From Chrysogorgia sp. JL179-B06 (taxonomy: Eukaryota; Cnidaria; Anthozoa; Scleralcyonacea; Chrysogorgiidae): a stretch of DNA of 64,000 bases. The stretch covers positions 3,041,001 to 3,105,000 of the forward strand of contig JAYKKM010000122.1 of assembly GCA_035772405.1 (NCBI GenBank), in the 5' to 3' direction. Position 1 is the first letter of the stretch. Every line of letters starts with the position of its first letter. The translations under genes were made by a program, and so were the position numbers. Below the pieces are notes generated by a model, which was given only the letters and a program-made list of their open reading frames with translations, was not told where the DNA came from and searched no databases. Positions 21,807 to 31,200 of this stretch are shown here, piece by piece.

Positions 21807-22141
21807 TCACTTGATCGGATTTGATTTATAGTATTTCTCTCGGATATCCGAGGCTATTTCTTTATCGTTCATCTCTTCAACACTCTCGGCCAGCGCCGCT
21901 CTGCTTCCTTTCCTTTTTCTGAACCGGTTCAACATGTCCGCGCACTGCGACTCGATCTTGTCGCTGTTCCCACGAATTGCTGTGACGTCATGTTCATAGA
22001 AGCCGAGCAGTCGCGCTAGTTTTTCCCAGTCCCCCGCCAACAGCATGCTCAATCGACCTATCTCTTCGGCATTGAAATCGTCTCGGATCGCCTGGTTAGA
22101 GTCTTCGTCAGCGTAGTTGTTTTGATCAGACCGCGTGCCTG
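21807..22141 (-). CDS. Death-domain terminal exon (Ig/death-domain receptor gene)
   Basis: Minus-strand terminal exon: acceptor TATTTAG before 22141, phase 1, stop TGA at 21807. It encodes about 111 residues. Residues 20-100 form a death domain: LSMLLAGDWEKLARLLGF, then HDVTAIRG, then ESQCADMLNRFRKRKG and LAESVEEMNDKEIA. The six-helix pattern with the conserved W in helix 2 (GDW) is typical of death-fold adaptor domains. It is the intracellular end of the (-) strand gene whose transmembrane exon lies at 26601-26756 and ends in phase 1. The join is phase-compatible but not proven, and further exons could exist between them. Confidence 0.75.
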
Positions 22142-22477
22142 CTAAATATCGAACAATTAAAAAGAACAAAAAAATTCAACAATTAAAAAGAACAAGGGAA
22201 AAGCGAACGAATTCGTGTTTATAAGTGAAGGTAAAAGTGCTACTGCGATAAAAGTACCGAGCACAAAATAACTACGTTCGCGTAATATTGAAGTGAAATA
22301 ATAAATGTGTGATGATGAGACAATGTCAAAATTAGTATCACTGTCCTTGTATCCTCTGCATATATGAGTGCAACTCTAAGGTTTTGGGTTCGAATTCAGT
22401 GTCATTGGTAATAATAGCTCATGTCTCGCAATATTCGGCTATATATGAGGCCCTTTTGCACTTGCTTGGATGGCTCT

Positions 22478-22630
22478 TTCCTCCGCCAGAGGCTTCCAAT
22501 GCCAGTAGAGGGGGGTTGGGATAGGGAATGCGGTAGAGGGTAATGGGATAAGTAAAACAACCCCCGTTCCGAATTTCAGCGGTTTTCCTTATCCATTACC
22601 CTCTACCGCATTGGAAGTCTCTGCGGAGGG
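22478..22630. repeat. Foldback MITE with CCTCCGC termini
   Basis: The left arm (CCTCCGCCAGAGGCTTCCAATG and GCGGTAGAGGGTAATGGGAT) is mirrored by the right arm (ATCCATTACCCTCTACCGCA and GGAAGTCTCTGCGGAGG). The termini resemble those of the Mutator-like MITE at 51455-51744 (CTCCGCAGAGG), suggesting related families. Confidence 0.7.
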
Positions 22631-23032
22631 GTTTTCTATAACCCGGGCGATGATCGATTTGGGCGATGGGCGATGTATAAGGTTGCTACTTCATGTTAGG
22701 ATCACAAAATGGTTTTGGACAAAATTTTGGTTGAAGTAACCAGCTTTAGCCATACATGAAGTACCTACTCTGGATAACATTAAGGGAATCGAGGTATATA
22801 ATCTTCAGAATTTTGTCACTTAACCATGAAATAACCGCTAACCCCAAAACAGCTTAGATCCTAACCCTAACCCCACACCTAATGAGTTTTCTAACCCTAA
22901 GTGTATACCTAACCCTCCCACCTCGATTCCCTTGATGTTTACCCAGTTAGTGTGACTGCTGACCAACAAGATTTCATGCTCATCCTCGATCATCCCCCGG
23001 GTTATAGCAACCCCCCCCCCCCTCGCAGTTGA
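22620..23032. repeat. Larger foldback sharing an edge with the preceding one
   Basis: The left arm near 22622-22662 (GCGGAGGGGTTTTCTATAACC and GGGCGATGATCGA) is mirrored near 22985-23032 (TCGATCATCCCCCGGGTTATAG and a C run followed by CTCGCAG). The interior is 300 bases with CCTAACCC motifs. Confidence 0.6.
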
Positions 23033-23077
23033 GTTTGAGTTCGCAGTTAGTTGAAGACTGCGATTAAGGTTGGAGTG

Positions 23078-23135
23078 GGGTTAGGGTTAGGGCTTCGGTT
23101 AGGATTAGGGTTAGGATTAGGGTTAGATTGGGGAT
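23078..23135. repeat. Interstitial TTAGGG-like repeats
   Basis: About eight degenerate TTAGGG/TTAGGA units. Short CCTAACCC runs in the opposite orientation lie at 22858-22915. A short internal telomere-like tract, too small and too degenerate to be a telomere. Confidence 0.7.
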
Positions 23136-24458
23136 TTGGGTTTATTTTAGATATATGTTTACTTCACGATCCTCAACTGCGAGGGTACCATCTAGCAACG
23201 ACCTTATCCAATACGCCAAAATACTATGTCAAGTGTCAACATAATGTCGTCACAGATGATCTCATTTACATGTCAAACAAATGGAAGATTTCCATAACGA
23301 AGTGAGATATGGACGTGCTGTAAACGCCATTGTTTATAATCATTTCAAGAATTCTTACAAACTTAATTTTCGTTTCATAGACACTTGGTGTTGTACTTTG
23401 ATTTTCTGGGGAAAAATCGCAACACATTTTTTTCTCGCTGCATTTAATGAATTCCACTTATTTCGCATTTGGTTTTTCATTGATTTCTCATTCTTATACA
23501 AAAAATTGGTAACCCCGAAAAGCGACACCATTTCATTAAAAATCTACGTATCCACTATCGCCTGAGCATTCCTAATGATAACTAATTTTGAGTTGTTTTG
23601 TATTTGATAAAAAATGAAACGTTGATTGCAAAATCCTTAATTTCGATATGAGAAAAGGCGTCACAGTTCGCAAGTTCGCCTCCTTAATTTTGCTTACAGT
23701 GCCACTACGATGAAAATTCACCCCCGTTTTTTTAGATTTTCTTTAGCATAGAATAGTATTTCAGGGTCGAAAGTGATTATCGATGTAAAAAAACTAAAAA
23801 ATGGTTTTAAGCTCTGAGAACACTACAATTTAGGCCACCATTACTGAGAACGTGTTCCAAGTGAGCTCGCAATTTCAAAAGGTAATAATGTTTGCGACGT
23901 CGGACTCTCAAAGCTACGCCTGAATTTCGGTCGAGGTTACTTGTTTTCTTCGAAAAGTTTTCAAGTAGATGAAATGTCCAGCCTTTCAGACGAAGAATTT
24001 GAAAAAAGGGCCTTGATCACTAATGGATTTACTAAGAATTAGCCATGTGGAGTCTTCGCGTTGAGAGTCTGACGTCAATTCCTTACGCTGGTCAGGAACA
24101 CGATGGCGGACATAATGGCGGACATAACAGCACTGATCACGAAAGATGAATGGATCGAGCAACTATTGCTCAGAAAATGAAGCCGGAAGTCCGCCATTAC
24201 TAAGGGACCAACTGAGGACCCTATGAGGTTTTTTATCGGATTATATGCTCTTACCATCGACAAAATAAAATAAGTTTAGTATAAAGAGGACCAGAAGACA
24301 TTTTTCAAATTACTAGGTAAAACGATTCATGGCCACCAAAGACTATCGCAGTAAATCTGTAGGTTCCCTTAGCAATGGCCGCCGTTTGGCTCTAATTATC
24401 CAGTGAGAGAAGCCTAATATGAGACGTCAAATTAGGTTCAAGATTTTATGCATTTAAT

Positions 24459-24943
24459 GTTAAAGTGCCCCTAACCTCAAAATGTTTTATCGTCTTATCT
24501 GGAAGAACTTTTAAAATGATAAAGTAACTTCTTTTGAAGATTTTCACTTCTTCTCTTTCTTTGCGAGATATATCAGTTTGTTTGATATGCAAATATCTGG
24601 AATTTCGTCACACATGCATAATGAGTTATCAGAGAATGTTACATATCTTTGCGTTCATGAAATAAAAACACTAAAGTGTGAATAACACGTGTGTGCGTTT
24701 CTCCCACAACACCAAACTTCTTGATTTTAAAGGATTTCGTTCGAGAATGAAAGAGATATACACATTTCTCCAATAAGTCATTATGCATGTGTGACGAAAT
24801 TCCAGACATTTGTATATAAAACAAACTGATATATCTCGCAAAGAAAGCGAAGAAGTGAAAATCTTCAAAAGAAGTTACTTTATCATTTTAAAAGTTCTTC
24901 CAAACAAGACAATAAAATATTTTGAGGTTATGGGCACTTTAAC
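24459..24943. repeat. Foldback element, about 485 bp
   Basis: Arms of about 170 bases. The left arm starts GTTAAAGTGCCCCTAACCTC and includes GAAGAACTTTTAAAATGATAAAG and GCGAGATATATCAGTTTG. The right arm mirrors these and ends GGGCACTTTAAC. Its inner motif (TTTTAAAATGATA) is shared with the foldback at 61143-61679. Confidence 0.85.
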
Positions 24944-25689
24944 AAAGAAACTATATTTGCCAGAGACTAAACCTATTTCGCGATCGTCAAAGTTTGGTTA
25001 ATTTGCTTGCAAACTCGGAGCTTCTAATGATCTCTCGTCAATAATACATTATGCAAATATGCAAGCTTCAAAATCAGCTCATCAGATACAATAGAAAGCT
25101 CAATCCAGTCCTATTTTTGAGATCAGTGATTCGGAGTCAAAAAAATAATACTTGCCATCGTCGAATCGCAAAACGGTTTCGACCGAGTAATATTTAGCAG
25201 CTCTGCTTTATAAATGCGTAAAAATATCGATAGGTAAAATTTTTATCGTAGTACCACTTTAAGATGATAAGACATTGCCTGGTATTATAAGAAGCATAGT
25301 TATACGACTTCTGCAGACCGTATTCGTAAATAGCTGCCAATTTAATATCCTTTTATGTATATTTAAATTAACCTTTCGAGTCTCGTTCTTGTGTTTATAA
25401 TTCCGAATAATTTTTACTCAAGAATGAGGCTTGGAAGGCTAATGAGTAATGGACATTTACGACACCGGTCTTTTATACCTTGGTAATCACATTCTTCTAT
25501 GGAACCTTCGTTATCCGAGCACTTTTCTAAAGACTTGAATGCTTTATAAGAAGGTAAATGTATAAATATTGTTAACTATCTCCAAACTTATATTACATAA
25601 TTAATTCCATACATATGAACTTAACTCTTCTTTCCAATTTATGGCTCGATCTTACTTCGTGTACCGCACACAGAATATTACATCATTGA

Positions 25690-25840
25690 AATATTTAGTT
25701 TAAAAGTAGGGTTAGTATTCCTTTATTTCAGGGTTAGGACCAGAGTTTTTATAATTGTGTTATGGTTAGGGTTTTTGTTCTTGTAAAGCTTCTGAATACC
25801 GAGAAAATAACCTTGATGTGTCTATGACGTAGTCTGTGGC
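25690..25840. repeat. Dispersed repeat, second copy
   Basis: Direct copy of the segment at 18285-18440, diverged: TTATTTCAGGGTTAGGACCAG, GTTATGGTTAGGGTTTTTG, ATAACCTTGATG, TATGACGTAGTCTGTG. Confidence 0.7.
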
Positions 25841-26006
25841 CATTGTGTGTCCGATACACGAAGGAGATGCCCAACTTATGTGCACACACAAAGAAATGCT
25901 GCCTCTTCCGCAAGCACTCGTGACACTATGGGAAGGCTGTACATTATGCATTATTCTATTTATATGTTTTGATTGAGTAGCGGTTCTCAGGGTTGTTTGA
26001 AAGGAA

Positions 26007-26171
26007 TAGGCTAGGTTTACAATAGTACGGTACGGTAAGTGATCCGTTAAAAAATCAATACGTTTCTTTGTTGTTTTTACATTGTACCTTGGCGTACCTT
26101 TGTGAAATTTACGTCTGTTCCTACTCCGGATCACTTACCGTACCGTACTACTACTAGTGTAAACCTGGCCT
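26007..26171. repeat. Foldback MITE, about 165 bp
   Basis: TAGGCTAGGTTTACAATAG...GGTACGGTAAGTGATCCG on the left is mirrored by CGGATCACTTACCGTACC...TAGTGTAAACCTGGCC on the right. Confidence 0.85.
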
Positions 26172-26600
26172 AAGATTTAGCAAGTTGTAAAATCTCTAAT
26201 TTCGCAAGGCCCAGAAGAGCATTTCCGGAGATTTCTGACATGAATTTTGCTAAAATAAGGTACCAAGCCATTTCTATAAAATATGTAAGATATTACAAAG
26301 GGGCACATTATCATGATCAGTACATAATATGTTAATCGAACACACTTAATATCTCAGAGTACTGAAACTGAACTCATGCATCGCTTATAATTCGCCACGG
26401 AAATAAAACAATTTATCCACCACTGCAAGCCTTCAACAACCTGCTAAAATATGTACATGATTGCAAAAAAATCATTATACAAAATATGGGGCAGTTATAA
26501 TTTATCTAGCGGATACTGACAAGATACCCAGGATATGATAAGTTACCCAGGCTTTGAACAAGCGACTCAAGGATTTTACATCGCAGCATTCGCAACTTAC

Positions 26601-26756
26601 CCTCGACCTGTTGTTTATTTAATCTCCAGAAAACGAAGCCAGCTATGAACAGAAACATCAACAGCATACCAACGGACGAGATTGTGCCGATGATTATCGA
26701 ATTATATTTTTGCTTTTCACTAATTTTTGATGTAATCTGGGCACAAGCACTTCTTC
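26601..26756 (-). CDS. Transmembrane exon (Ig/death-domain receptor gene)
   Basis: A 156-bp minus-strand exon, acceptor CTGTAG and consensus donor GTAAGT, phase 1 at both ends. It encodes RSACAQITSKISEKQKYN, then one hydrophobic helix (IIIGTISSVGMLLMFLFIAG, about 23 residues with FVFW), then the basic stop-transfer RLNKQQVEG. This is a type I single-pass membrane segment. It follows the Ig exon (27481-27795) in matching phase. Confidence 0.8.
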
Positions 26757-26804
26757 CTACAGAACAACGAAGGAACATCATGTGAACAATTCACGCGAAA
26801 TTCC

Positions 26805-27420
26805 TAGCTCATTATTATCTTCACAACCTCGTCCTCTTTCTTTCCCTCATCTTCCTTACTCTCACACCCTCCTTTCCATCCTCCTGCTCCTCTTCCAGTC
26901 ATCCTCTTCCTAATTCCCTTCAACTGTCTTATCTCTATCTCCACCCTCATCATATATATTATCATCGTCGCGATCTTCACTCTCCTCCTCACCTTACCCT
27001 CATCTTCCTCCTCCCCACCCTGTTTATCATCGCCCTCCTCACCTTCCTCTTCACCCTCCTCTTCACCCTCCTTCCTTACCATCTTCACCCTCGTCCTCTT
27101 CACTCTTCTGCTGACCCTCCTCCTTATCCTCCTCCTGACCCTTCTCCTGACCTTTCTCCTCATTCCTCCTCAACATCCTCACCCTCTTTCACCCTCCGCC
27201 TCTCCCTCCATTTTCACCCTCTTCCTCACCCTCCTCCTTACCCTCCTCCTTAGCCTCCTCCTCACCATCCTTCACCCTCCTCACCCTTCTCCTCACCCTT
27301 CTCTTCACTCTCCTCTTTACACTCTTCCTTATCCTCACCATCTTCCTTATCCTCCTCCTTATTCTCTAGTTCCTCTTGCTCGCCTCTATCCTTACCCAAA
27401 CCCTCACCTCGCACTCACCA
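26805..27420. repeat. CCT/CTT-rich low-complexity tract
   Basis: About 600 bases of pyrimidine-rich repeats (CCTCCTC, CACCCTC, CTTACC) on the plus strand, purine-rich on the sense strand of the surrounding gene. It lies in the intron between the transmembrane and Ig exons. The Arg/Glu-rich open frame in it is an artefact of composition. Confidence 0.95.
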
Positions 27421-27480
27421 TTACCCCTATCCTCATCCTTAAATGTTATACTTGTAAGGTCCCCGTCCCCACGAACCCAC

Positions 27481-27795
27481 CTTTCTCTTTCAGGTTAATC
27501 GTGTACGTGCTTTTCTGTGAGGCCCCCAGCGTGTTACTAGCGGCACACTCGTAATCACCGAAATCTTCCTTTTTGTTCGGTGTCAAGGTCAAGTGACTAG
27601 TGCGCGTGAACATCGACGGCGCAATATTGAGATCGAACTCGGCCACCTTGTCGCGGTTCAATGTCTGTTTATTTTTGTACCAAATGAAGTCGGGCGCTGG
27701 ATTGCCCTCTGCAGCACATTTCAGGGTCACTTGTTTCCCAAGGCATGATGGTACGACAATTGGAGATGAACGCTTGGGGAGAATGGCGGGCTTCG
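27481..27795 (-). CDS. Immunoglobulin (I-set) domain exon (Ig/death-domain receptor gene)
   Basis: A 315-bp minus-strand exon with acceptor TATTTTCAG and donor GTGGGT, phase 1-1, encoding one complete Ig domain of 105 residues. It shows VTLKCAAEGNPAPDFIWYKN (first Cys and the Trp), then SHLTLTPNKKEDFGDYECAA (DxGxYxC with the second Cys) and the G strand KSTYTINL. This is the I-set pattern of surface receptors. On the upstream side of the gene its intron contains the 18.2-kb Polinton, whose left end is only about 280 bases from this exon. Confidence 0.9.
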
Positions 27796-28071
27796 CTGAA
27801 AATACAGTAGAAAGACAAGGAAAAAAGAGTTAATCACTAAGGCTCTCTCTATATATAACTGGCTGACTGCTAAACAAAAAGTAAAGCAAAAAATGGCGGA
27901 CATCAGGACTTTTGGACGTCAGTCTCGGTCCTCTTGCGGGAACTTTGAGAGTTATCGTTCTATAGCGCATTTTAGTGTTCGGTATTTTTGAATGAAAATA
28001 CCTACTGCTCTCTTTTAATTTTCCTGCTAAAACTTACCTGTCCGAAAAAAGCGTATATGGCCCTGGTAACG
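27796..28071 (-). other. Intron remainder left of the Polinton
   Basis: Intronic sequence of the Ig/death-domain gene between the Ig exon acceptor and the Polinton target duplication. No other feature seen. Confidence 0.6.
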
Positions 28072-28077
28072 TATTAT
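28072..28077. repeat. Polinton target-site duplication, left
   Basis: TATTAT directly before the left inverted repeat. The identical six bases follow the right inverted repeat. Six-base duplications are the rule for Polinton/Maverick integration. Confidence 0.9.
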
Positions 28078-28246
28078 AGTAGTATAGCAAGTGGGGCTGC
28101 GAGCTCAATCGACCTCAACCGTAAATATAAATACCAAAACATCACCAAATTTTGCCAAGCCGCGACTCGACAAATTTGGCGATGTTTTGGTATTTATATT
28201 CACAATTAACGTCGAATAAGCTCGCAGCCCCACTTGCTATACTACT
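28078..28246. repeat. Palindrome at the left tip of the Polinton
   Basis: AGTAGTATAGCAAGTGGGGC...GAGCTC on the left is mirrored at 28218-28246, and the AAATACCAAAACATC(A/G)CC blocks mirror each other around the centre near 28162. The element tip can therefore fold into a hairpin, and the terminal motif exists four times per element. Confidence 0.85.
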
Positions 28247-28743
28247 ACAGCAACCGTTAGTCAATCTAGATACCCCTCCCACGTTTTCTACTAAATTGAT
28301 GTCAAACACACGCGAGACTAGCGAAACAATACCAAATTTATACTAAATCGCGACTCTCGCTAAATTTGACGCCATTTCAGCCACATTTAAAAAAATAGAA
28401 AGTGTCGTTTCAAAATTCTCACAAATTACATTTAGGAAAAAATAGAAAGTGTCATTTCAACATTTTCGCGTGTTAAAAAAATAAAATGTGGTACAAGCTC
28501 ACTCTCACATATTAAAAAAATAGAAAGTGTCATTTCAACATTTTCATAAATTTGTTCAACAAACTACGCGTTCTGCTGTTGTCTCAACTCACGCACGAAA
28601 AAAAAAGCCACCAGATTTTGACTCTAGTGGCGATGTTTATCCAAATGGATAACGAAATAGCGCTCTTTTGATTGGCTAACAACATTGACTAACAAATAGC
28701 CAGTCGTTTTGCGAATTAGTCCGTTTGCTCACTATTTTCAGTG
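28078..28743. repeat. Polinton left terminal inverted repeat (666 bp)
   Basis: Begins AGTAGTATAGCAAG and matches the reverse complement of 45604-46269 with no net indel. Differences were noticed near 28506 and 28595, both A in this copy. The outermost 169 bp (28078-28246) is itself an imperfect palindrome. Its inner edge runs into coding sequence: the last nine codons including the stop of the gene at 28716 lie inside it. Confidence 0.95.
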
Positions 28744-29228
28744 TTTACCACCTCACTTCTAAAATGGTGATCGTACACGTGTTTTGACGTTATAATTCCT
28801 CCAGACAACAAGCCCAAGAAAGGCACGTATGGTGTCACAACCGCGACAATGCTCTCGACGTCTTTCTTTAGTAACGGATCTTTTTGCAACTCGTCATTTA
28901 GTTCCTCAGGGTTCTCGATAGCGTTCAACCCATCTAGTAAGCTGGCGAATTTGCTGATTAGCAAGTCGGTGAGAAAAGCGTTTGCGATCTCCATTCTCTT
29001 CAACTCGTGTTGGCGCCATATCTTATCAATAACTTTTGCGGACGCTTTTTTAATGTACGCTTCGGACTGACTTACCACACCGTCACCGGACAGTCTAATA
29101 AGTTCGGATCTCCTAACGTCAACGTTGTCTTCCACAGTTGAGGTGTCATCAGTCTCCTCAACTAATTCCTCAATCGTAGGATTTTCCCCACTTTTGCGTT
29201 TTACCATCACGCTATTACTTATACCCAT
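28716..29228 (-). CDS. Polinton end gene, unknown function, C-terminal hydrophobic segment
   Basis: 170 residues, the leftmost gene, converging on the left terminus. The N-terminal half is acidic and hydrophilic (VEETDDTSTVEDNVDVRRSE). A helix-rich middle follows (KVIDKIWRQHELKRMEI), then a hydrophobic stretch with VAVVTPYVPFLGLLSGGII (about residues 128-150) that could be membrane-associated. The last residues, NTENSEQTD, are encoded within the inverted repeat and match the end of DNA polymerase B at the other terminus. It starts four bases before the ATPase stop, so both probably share a transcript. No family recognised. Confidence 0.7.
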   Translation of the reverse strand: MGISNSVMVKRKSGENPTIEELVEETDDTSTVEDNVDVRRSELIRLSGDGVVSQSEAYIKKASAKVIDKIWRQHELKRMEIANAFLTDLLISKFASLLDGLNAIENPEELNDELQKDPLLKKDVESIVAVVTPYVPFLGLLSGGIITSKHVYDHHFRSEVVNTENSEQTD

Positions 29229-29231
29229 ATT

Positions 29232-29831
29232 TTATTGCGGAATAACAACTTCGTGACTGTATGGGTAGCGCAGTGAGATTTCTAGTCTAGCGTACTTGTT
29301 ATTTTTTAATGCAGTCGCAATCGCCGACGATTTTTCTCTGCTAATGTTTCCAAGGTAATCGTCGATAACGACCTTCATATCACTCCTACTCGGGCAGTAG
29401 AAGCAAACGAGCTTACTAATATTTTCTCTGTACGGTTTTGCGATCGACGTCAGTTGTTGTGTGATGACAATAACGCTCAGCATAAAATGTCGCGCGCTAA
29501 AAGCCAAGTTGACCAATTGACTAGTCCTATTCTTGACGTCCTGCCCACTTGCACAGTCGTCCAACACAATCAGAGTGTTAGTGCCTTTAAAAATGCTAGT
29601 CACACACTTGAGAACAGCGTCGACGTTATCCTGCGCGCAGTCTATCGCCAACACATCAGGGTCGCACACATATCTCCAATCTTGATACGCTTTGTTCCAC
29701 TCAAAAGTGGGGCAAATCAACACAATGTAGTCAAATTTACCACGATACTCAGACTCTAGTGTTTCCAGCAAATAATGTGTCTTACCACAAGCTGTCATAC
29801 CAACAATTAACATATTAAACGGAGTCTCCAT
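29232..29831 (-). CDS. Polinton packaging ATPase (FtsK/HerA, A32-like)
   Basis: 199 residues. Walker A GMTACGKTHYL at residues 11-21, Walker B TLIVLDDCAS at about 88-97, and a sensor-like VVITQQL near 125. This is the compact genome-packaging ATPase of Polintons, virophages and nucleocytoplasmic large DNA viruses, which drives DNA into preformed capsids. The length fits the family. It sits directly downstream of the capsid gene (15-bp gap) on the same strand, a typical morphogenesis block. The frame is intact. Confidence 0.9.
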   Translation of the reverse strand: METPFNMLIVGMTACGKTHYLLETLESEYRGKFDYIVLICPTFEWNKAYQDWRYVCDPDVLAIDCAQDNVDAVLKCVTSIFKGTNTLIVLDDCASGQDVKNRTSQLVNLAFSARHFMLSVIVITQQLTSIAKPYRENISKLVCFYCPSRSDMKVVIDDYLGNISREKSSAIATALKNNKYARLEISLRYPYSHEVVIPQ

Positions 29832-29846
29832 TAACTCACGTTTGGT

Positions 29847-31085
29847 TTAATACTGGATTGACTGCAACCCATTGTTCATGAAGTTGACCAACCCGTCACT
29901 CATCACAAACACCCTGCACATGACATTTGCAGTCGTCGCTTTTTTAGTGATCTCAAGAAGCACGCCAGATTGTGTGTTCACTATTTTTTTACCAGTGGCG
30001 ACGTTGTAATTATCTTGGACGCTCCTCAAGTCGATGACCAACGCGAAGCCATCTTTATAGAACTTCTGTATGGTCATGAACTGAGCGTGTTCTTCACCCA
30101 ACCCAAACAATCGTTTCGCTTCTGCGTAGAACTTCGACTTTGGGATGCCTTGTGAGTACACACTATTTGGCACACCTTCAATTGTGACTCTAACACTCTC
30201 GATATTTGGGTAAAGAAACTCCTCGCTGTCTGCTCGCACCTTATTTGTGAATAGCAACACAATTGCCTTCATGCTTTTTCTTGGCAGATTAATGTTTTCA
30301 TTCACAATGGTCGTGCCTTTGTCCCATTCAGTGGTTTTCATCAATGTAACGTGCTCGTACGACAAACTACGACCACTTGCGTAACCCGACGCTATTTCAT
30401 CAGAGAGCTCCTGGTTATCGATCGTTTCGTACTCAAGCTCGAGGTTTTCCAGAGTGTATCCACCTACACTTTCATTGGATTGCGCCACCATGATGTCTGT
30501 GGCTTTTGGAAGTGTGATCACATACTGCAAATTATTATTCATGCTAAAAGGAGCGTACAACCCGTGGTCATTCATGATTTTACCAAGCTTAATCCGCTGT
30601 TTCGTTCCAATCACGCCAAACATCAACGCGTCACTAACTTTAGCAGCGTTTCCACTTGTCGCGCCACTGTCGTCCTTAGAAATTAACTTTCTCAAGTTCT
30701 CAGAGCCAACGCCATAGTCAATCATTTGGTCTCGCGCAGTAACACTTTCCCAAAGGTCGCGATAGACACCAGTGTAATTTTCCCCATTGTTGTCATACAC
30801 AGTTTCCCCAGCTAGTTTCACAACGAGTTTCTCACAAAGCAACTTGCTCACATTATTCAAGAACCAACTTTTATCATTCGCGTTCTTAAAGTCGAACACT
30901 AAACCCAACGATCCAGGTACCAAACAGCTGCTAACCTTGAGCTTTGGTATATCAATGTAAAGTTCCTCACCAGGACTGACTTTATTAGGGTTCAACGTGA
31001 TCACATGCTGCGTTCTCGCCCCTTTTATGACACCCATGGTCGCTCGTCTAAAACCAGGACTCAACTCTGCCGACGTGACGTTCAT
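29847..31085 (-). CDS. Polinton major capsid protein (hexon-like)
   Basis: 412 residues, intact. I recognise it as the capsid-type protein that accompanies integrase and ATPase in cnidarian Polinton/adinto-like elements. Typical stretches are KVSPGEELYIDIPKL (about 33-47), SWFLNNVSKLLCEKLVVKLAG (about 72-92), the beta-rich YTLENLELEYETIDNQEL (about 208-225), and the ending VMCRVFVMSDGLVNFMN. The mostly beta composition fits a jelly-roll capsid, although it is shorter than the 550-650 residues usual for double-jelly-roll proteins. The start at 31085 follows three 30-bp repeats. A structure prediction would settle the fold. Confidence 0.75.
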   Translation of the reverse strand: MNVTSAELSPGFRRATMGVIKGARTQHVITLNPNKVSPGEELYIDIPKLKVSSCLVPGSLGLVFDFKNANDKSWFLNNVSKLLCEKLVVKLAGETVYDNNGENYTGVYRDLWESVTARDQMIDYGVGSENLRKLISKDDSGATSGNAAKVSDALMFGVIGTKQRIKLGKIMNDHGLYAPFSMNNNLQYVITLPKATDIMVAQSNESVGGYTLENLELEYETIDNQELSDEIASGYASGRSLSYEHVTLMKTTEWDKGTTIVNENINLPRKSMKAIVLLFTNKVRADSEEFLYPNIESVRVTIEGVPNSVYSQGIPKSKFYAEAKRLFGLGEEHAQFMTIQKFYKDGFALVIDLRSVQDNYNVATGKKIVNTQSGVLLEITKKATTANVMCRVFVMSDGLVNFMNNGLQSIQY

Positions 31086-31110
31086 ATACTTTACACATAT
31101 TTTGTTATCC

Positions 31111-31200
31111 TCAAAGCTGAGACCCTCGAAGATGAGATCCTCGAAGCTGAGACCCTCGAAGATGAGATCCTCGAAGCTGAGACCCTCGAGGCTGAGACTA
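31111..31200. repeat. Three exact-length 30-bp tandem repeats upstream of the capsid gene
   Basis: Units 31111-31140, 31141-31170 and 31171-31200, each made of two similar 15-base halves (TCGAAGCTGAGACCC / TCGAAGATGAGATCC). They fill the gap between the stop of the 462-residue gene and the capsid start, so they may lie in the capsid promoter or leader. A function is inference. Confidence 0.9.

Larger units (their letters stand above)
22142..26600 (-). other. Probable intron of the Ig/death-domain gene, repeat-rich
   Basis: If the death-domain and transmembrane exons belong together, this is one 4.5-kb intron or a few. It holds foldbacks (22478-22630, 22620-23030, 24459-24943, 26007-26171), telomere-like repeats (23078-23135) and a dispersed repeat (25690-25840). 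The rest, for example 23140-24450 and 24950-25690, shows no recognised coding exon. Confidence 0.4.

Noticed and set aside
23051..23305. Telomere or chromosome end
   Set aside because: Only about eight degenerate TTAGGG-like units, with ordinary genes on both sides.
26804..27163. Arg/Glu-rich 119-residue frame
   Set aside because: Low-complexity CCT-rich intronic tract of the receptor gene.
28152..28346. Identical 64-codon frames in both Polinton inverted repeats (also 46001-46195)
   Set aside because: Identity follows from the inverted repeats. The frame crosses the terminal palindrome and shows no protein-like features.
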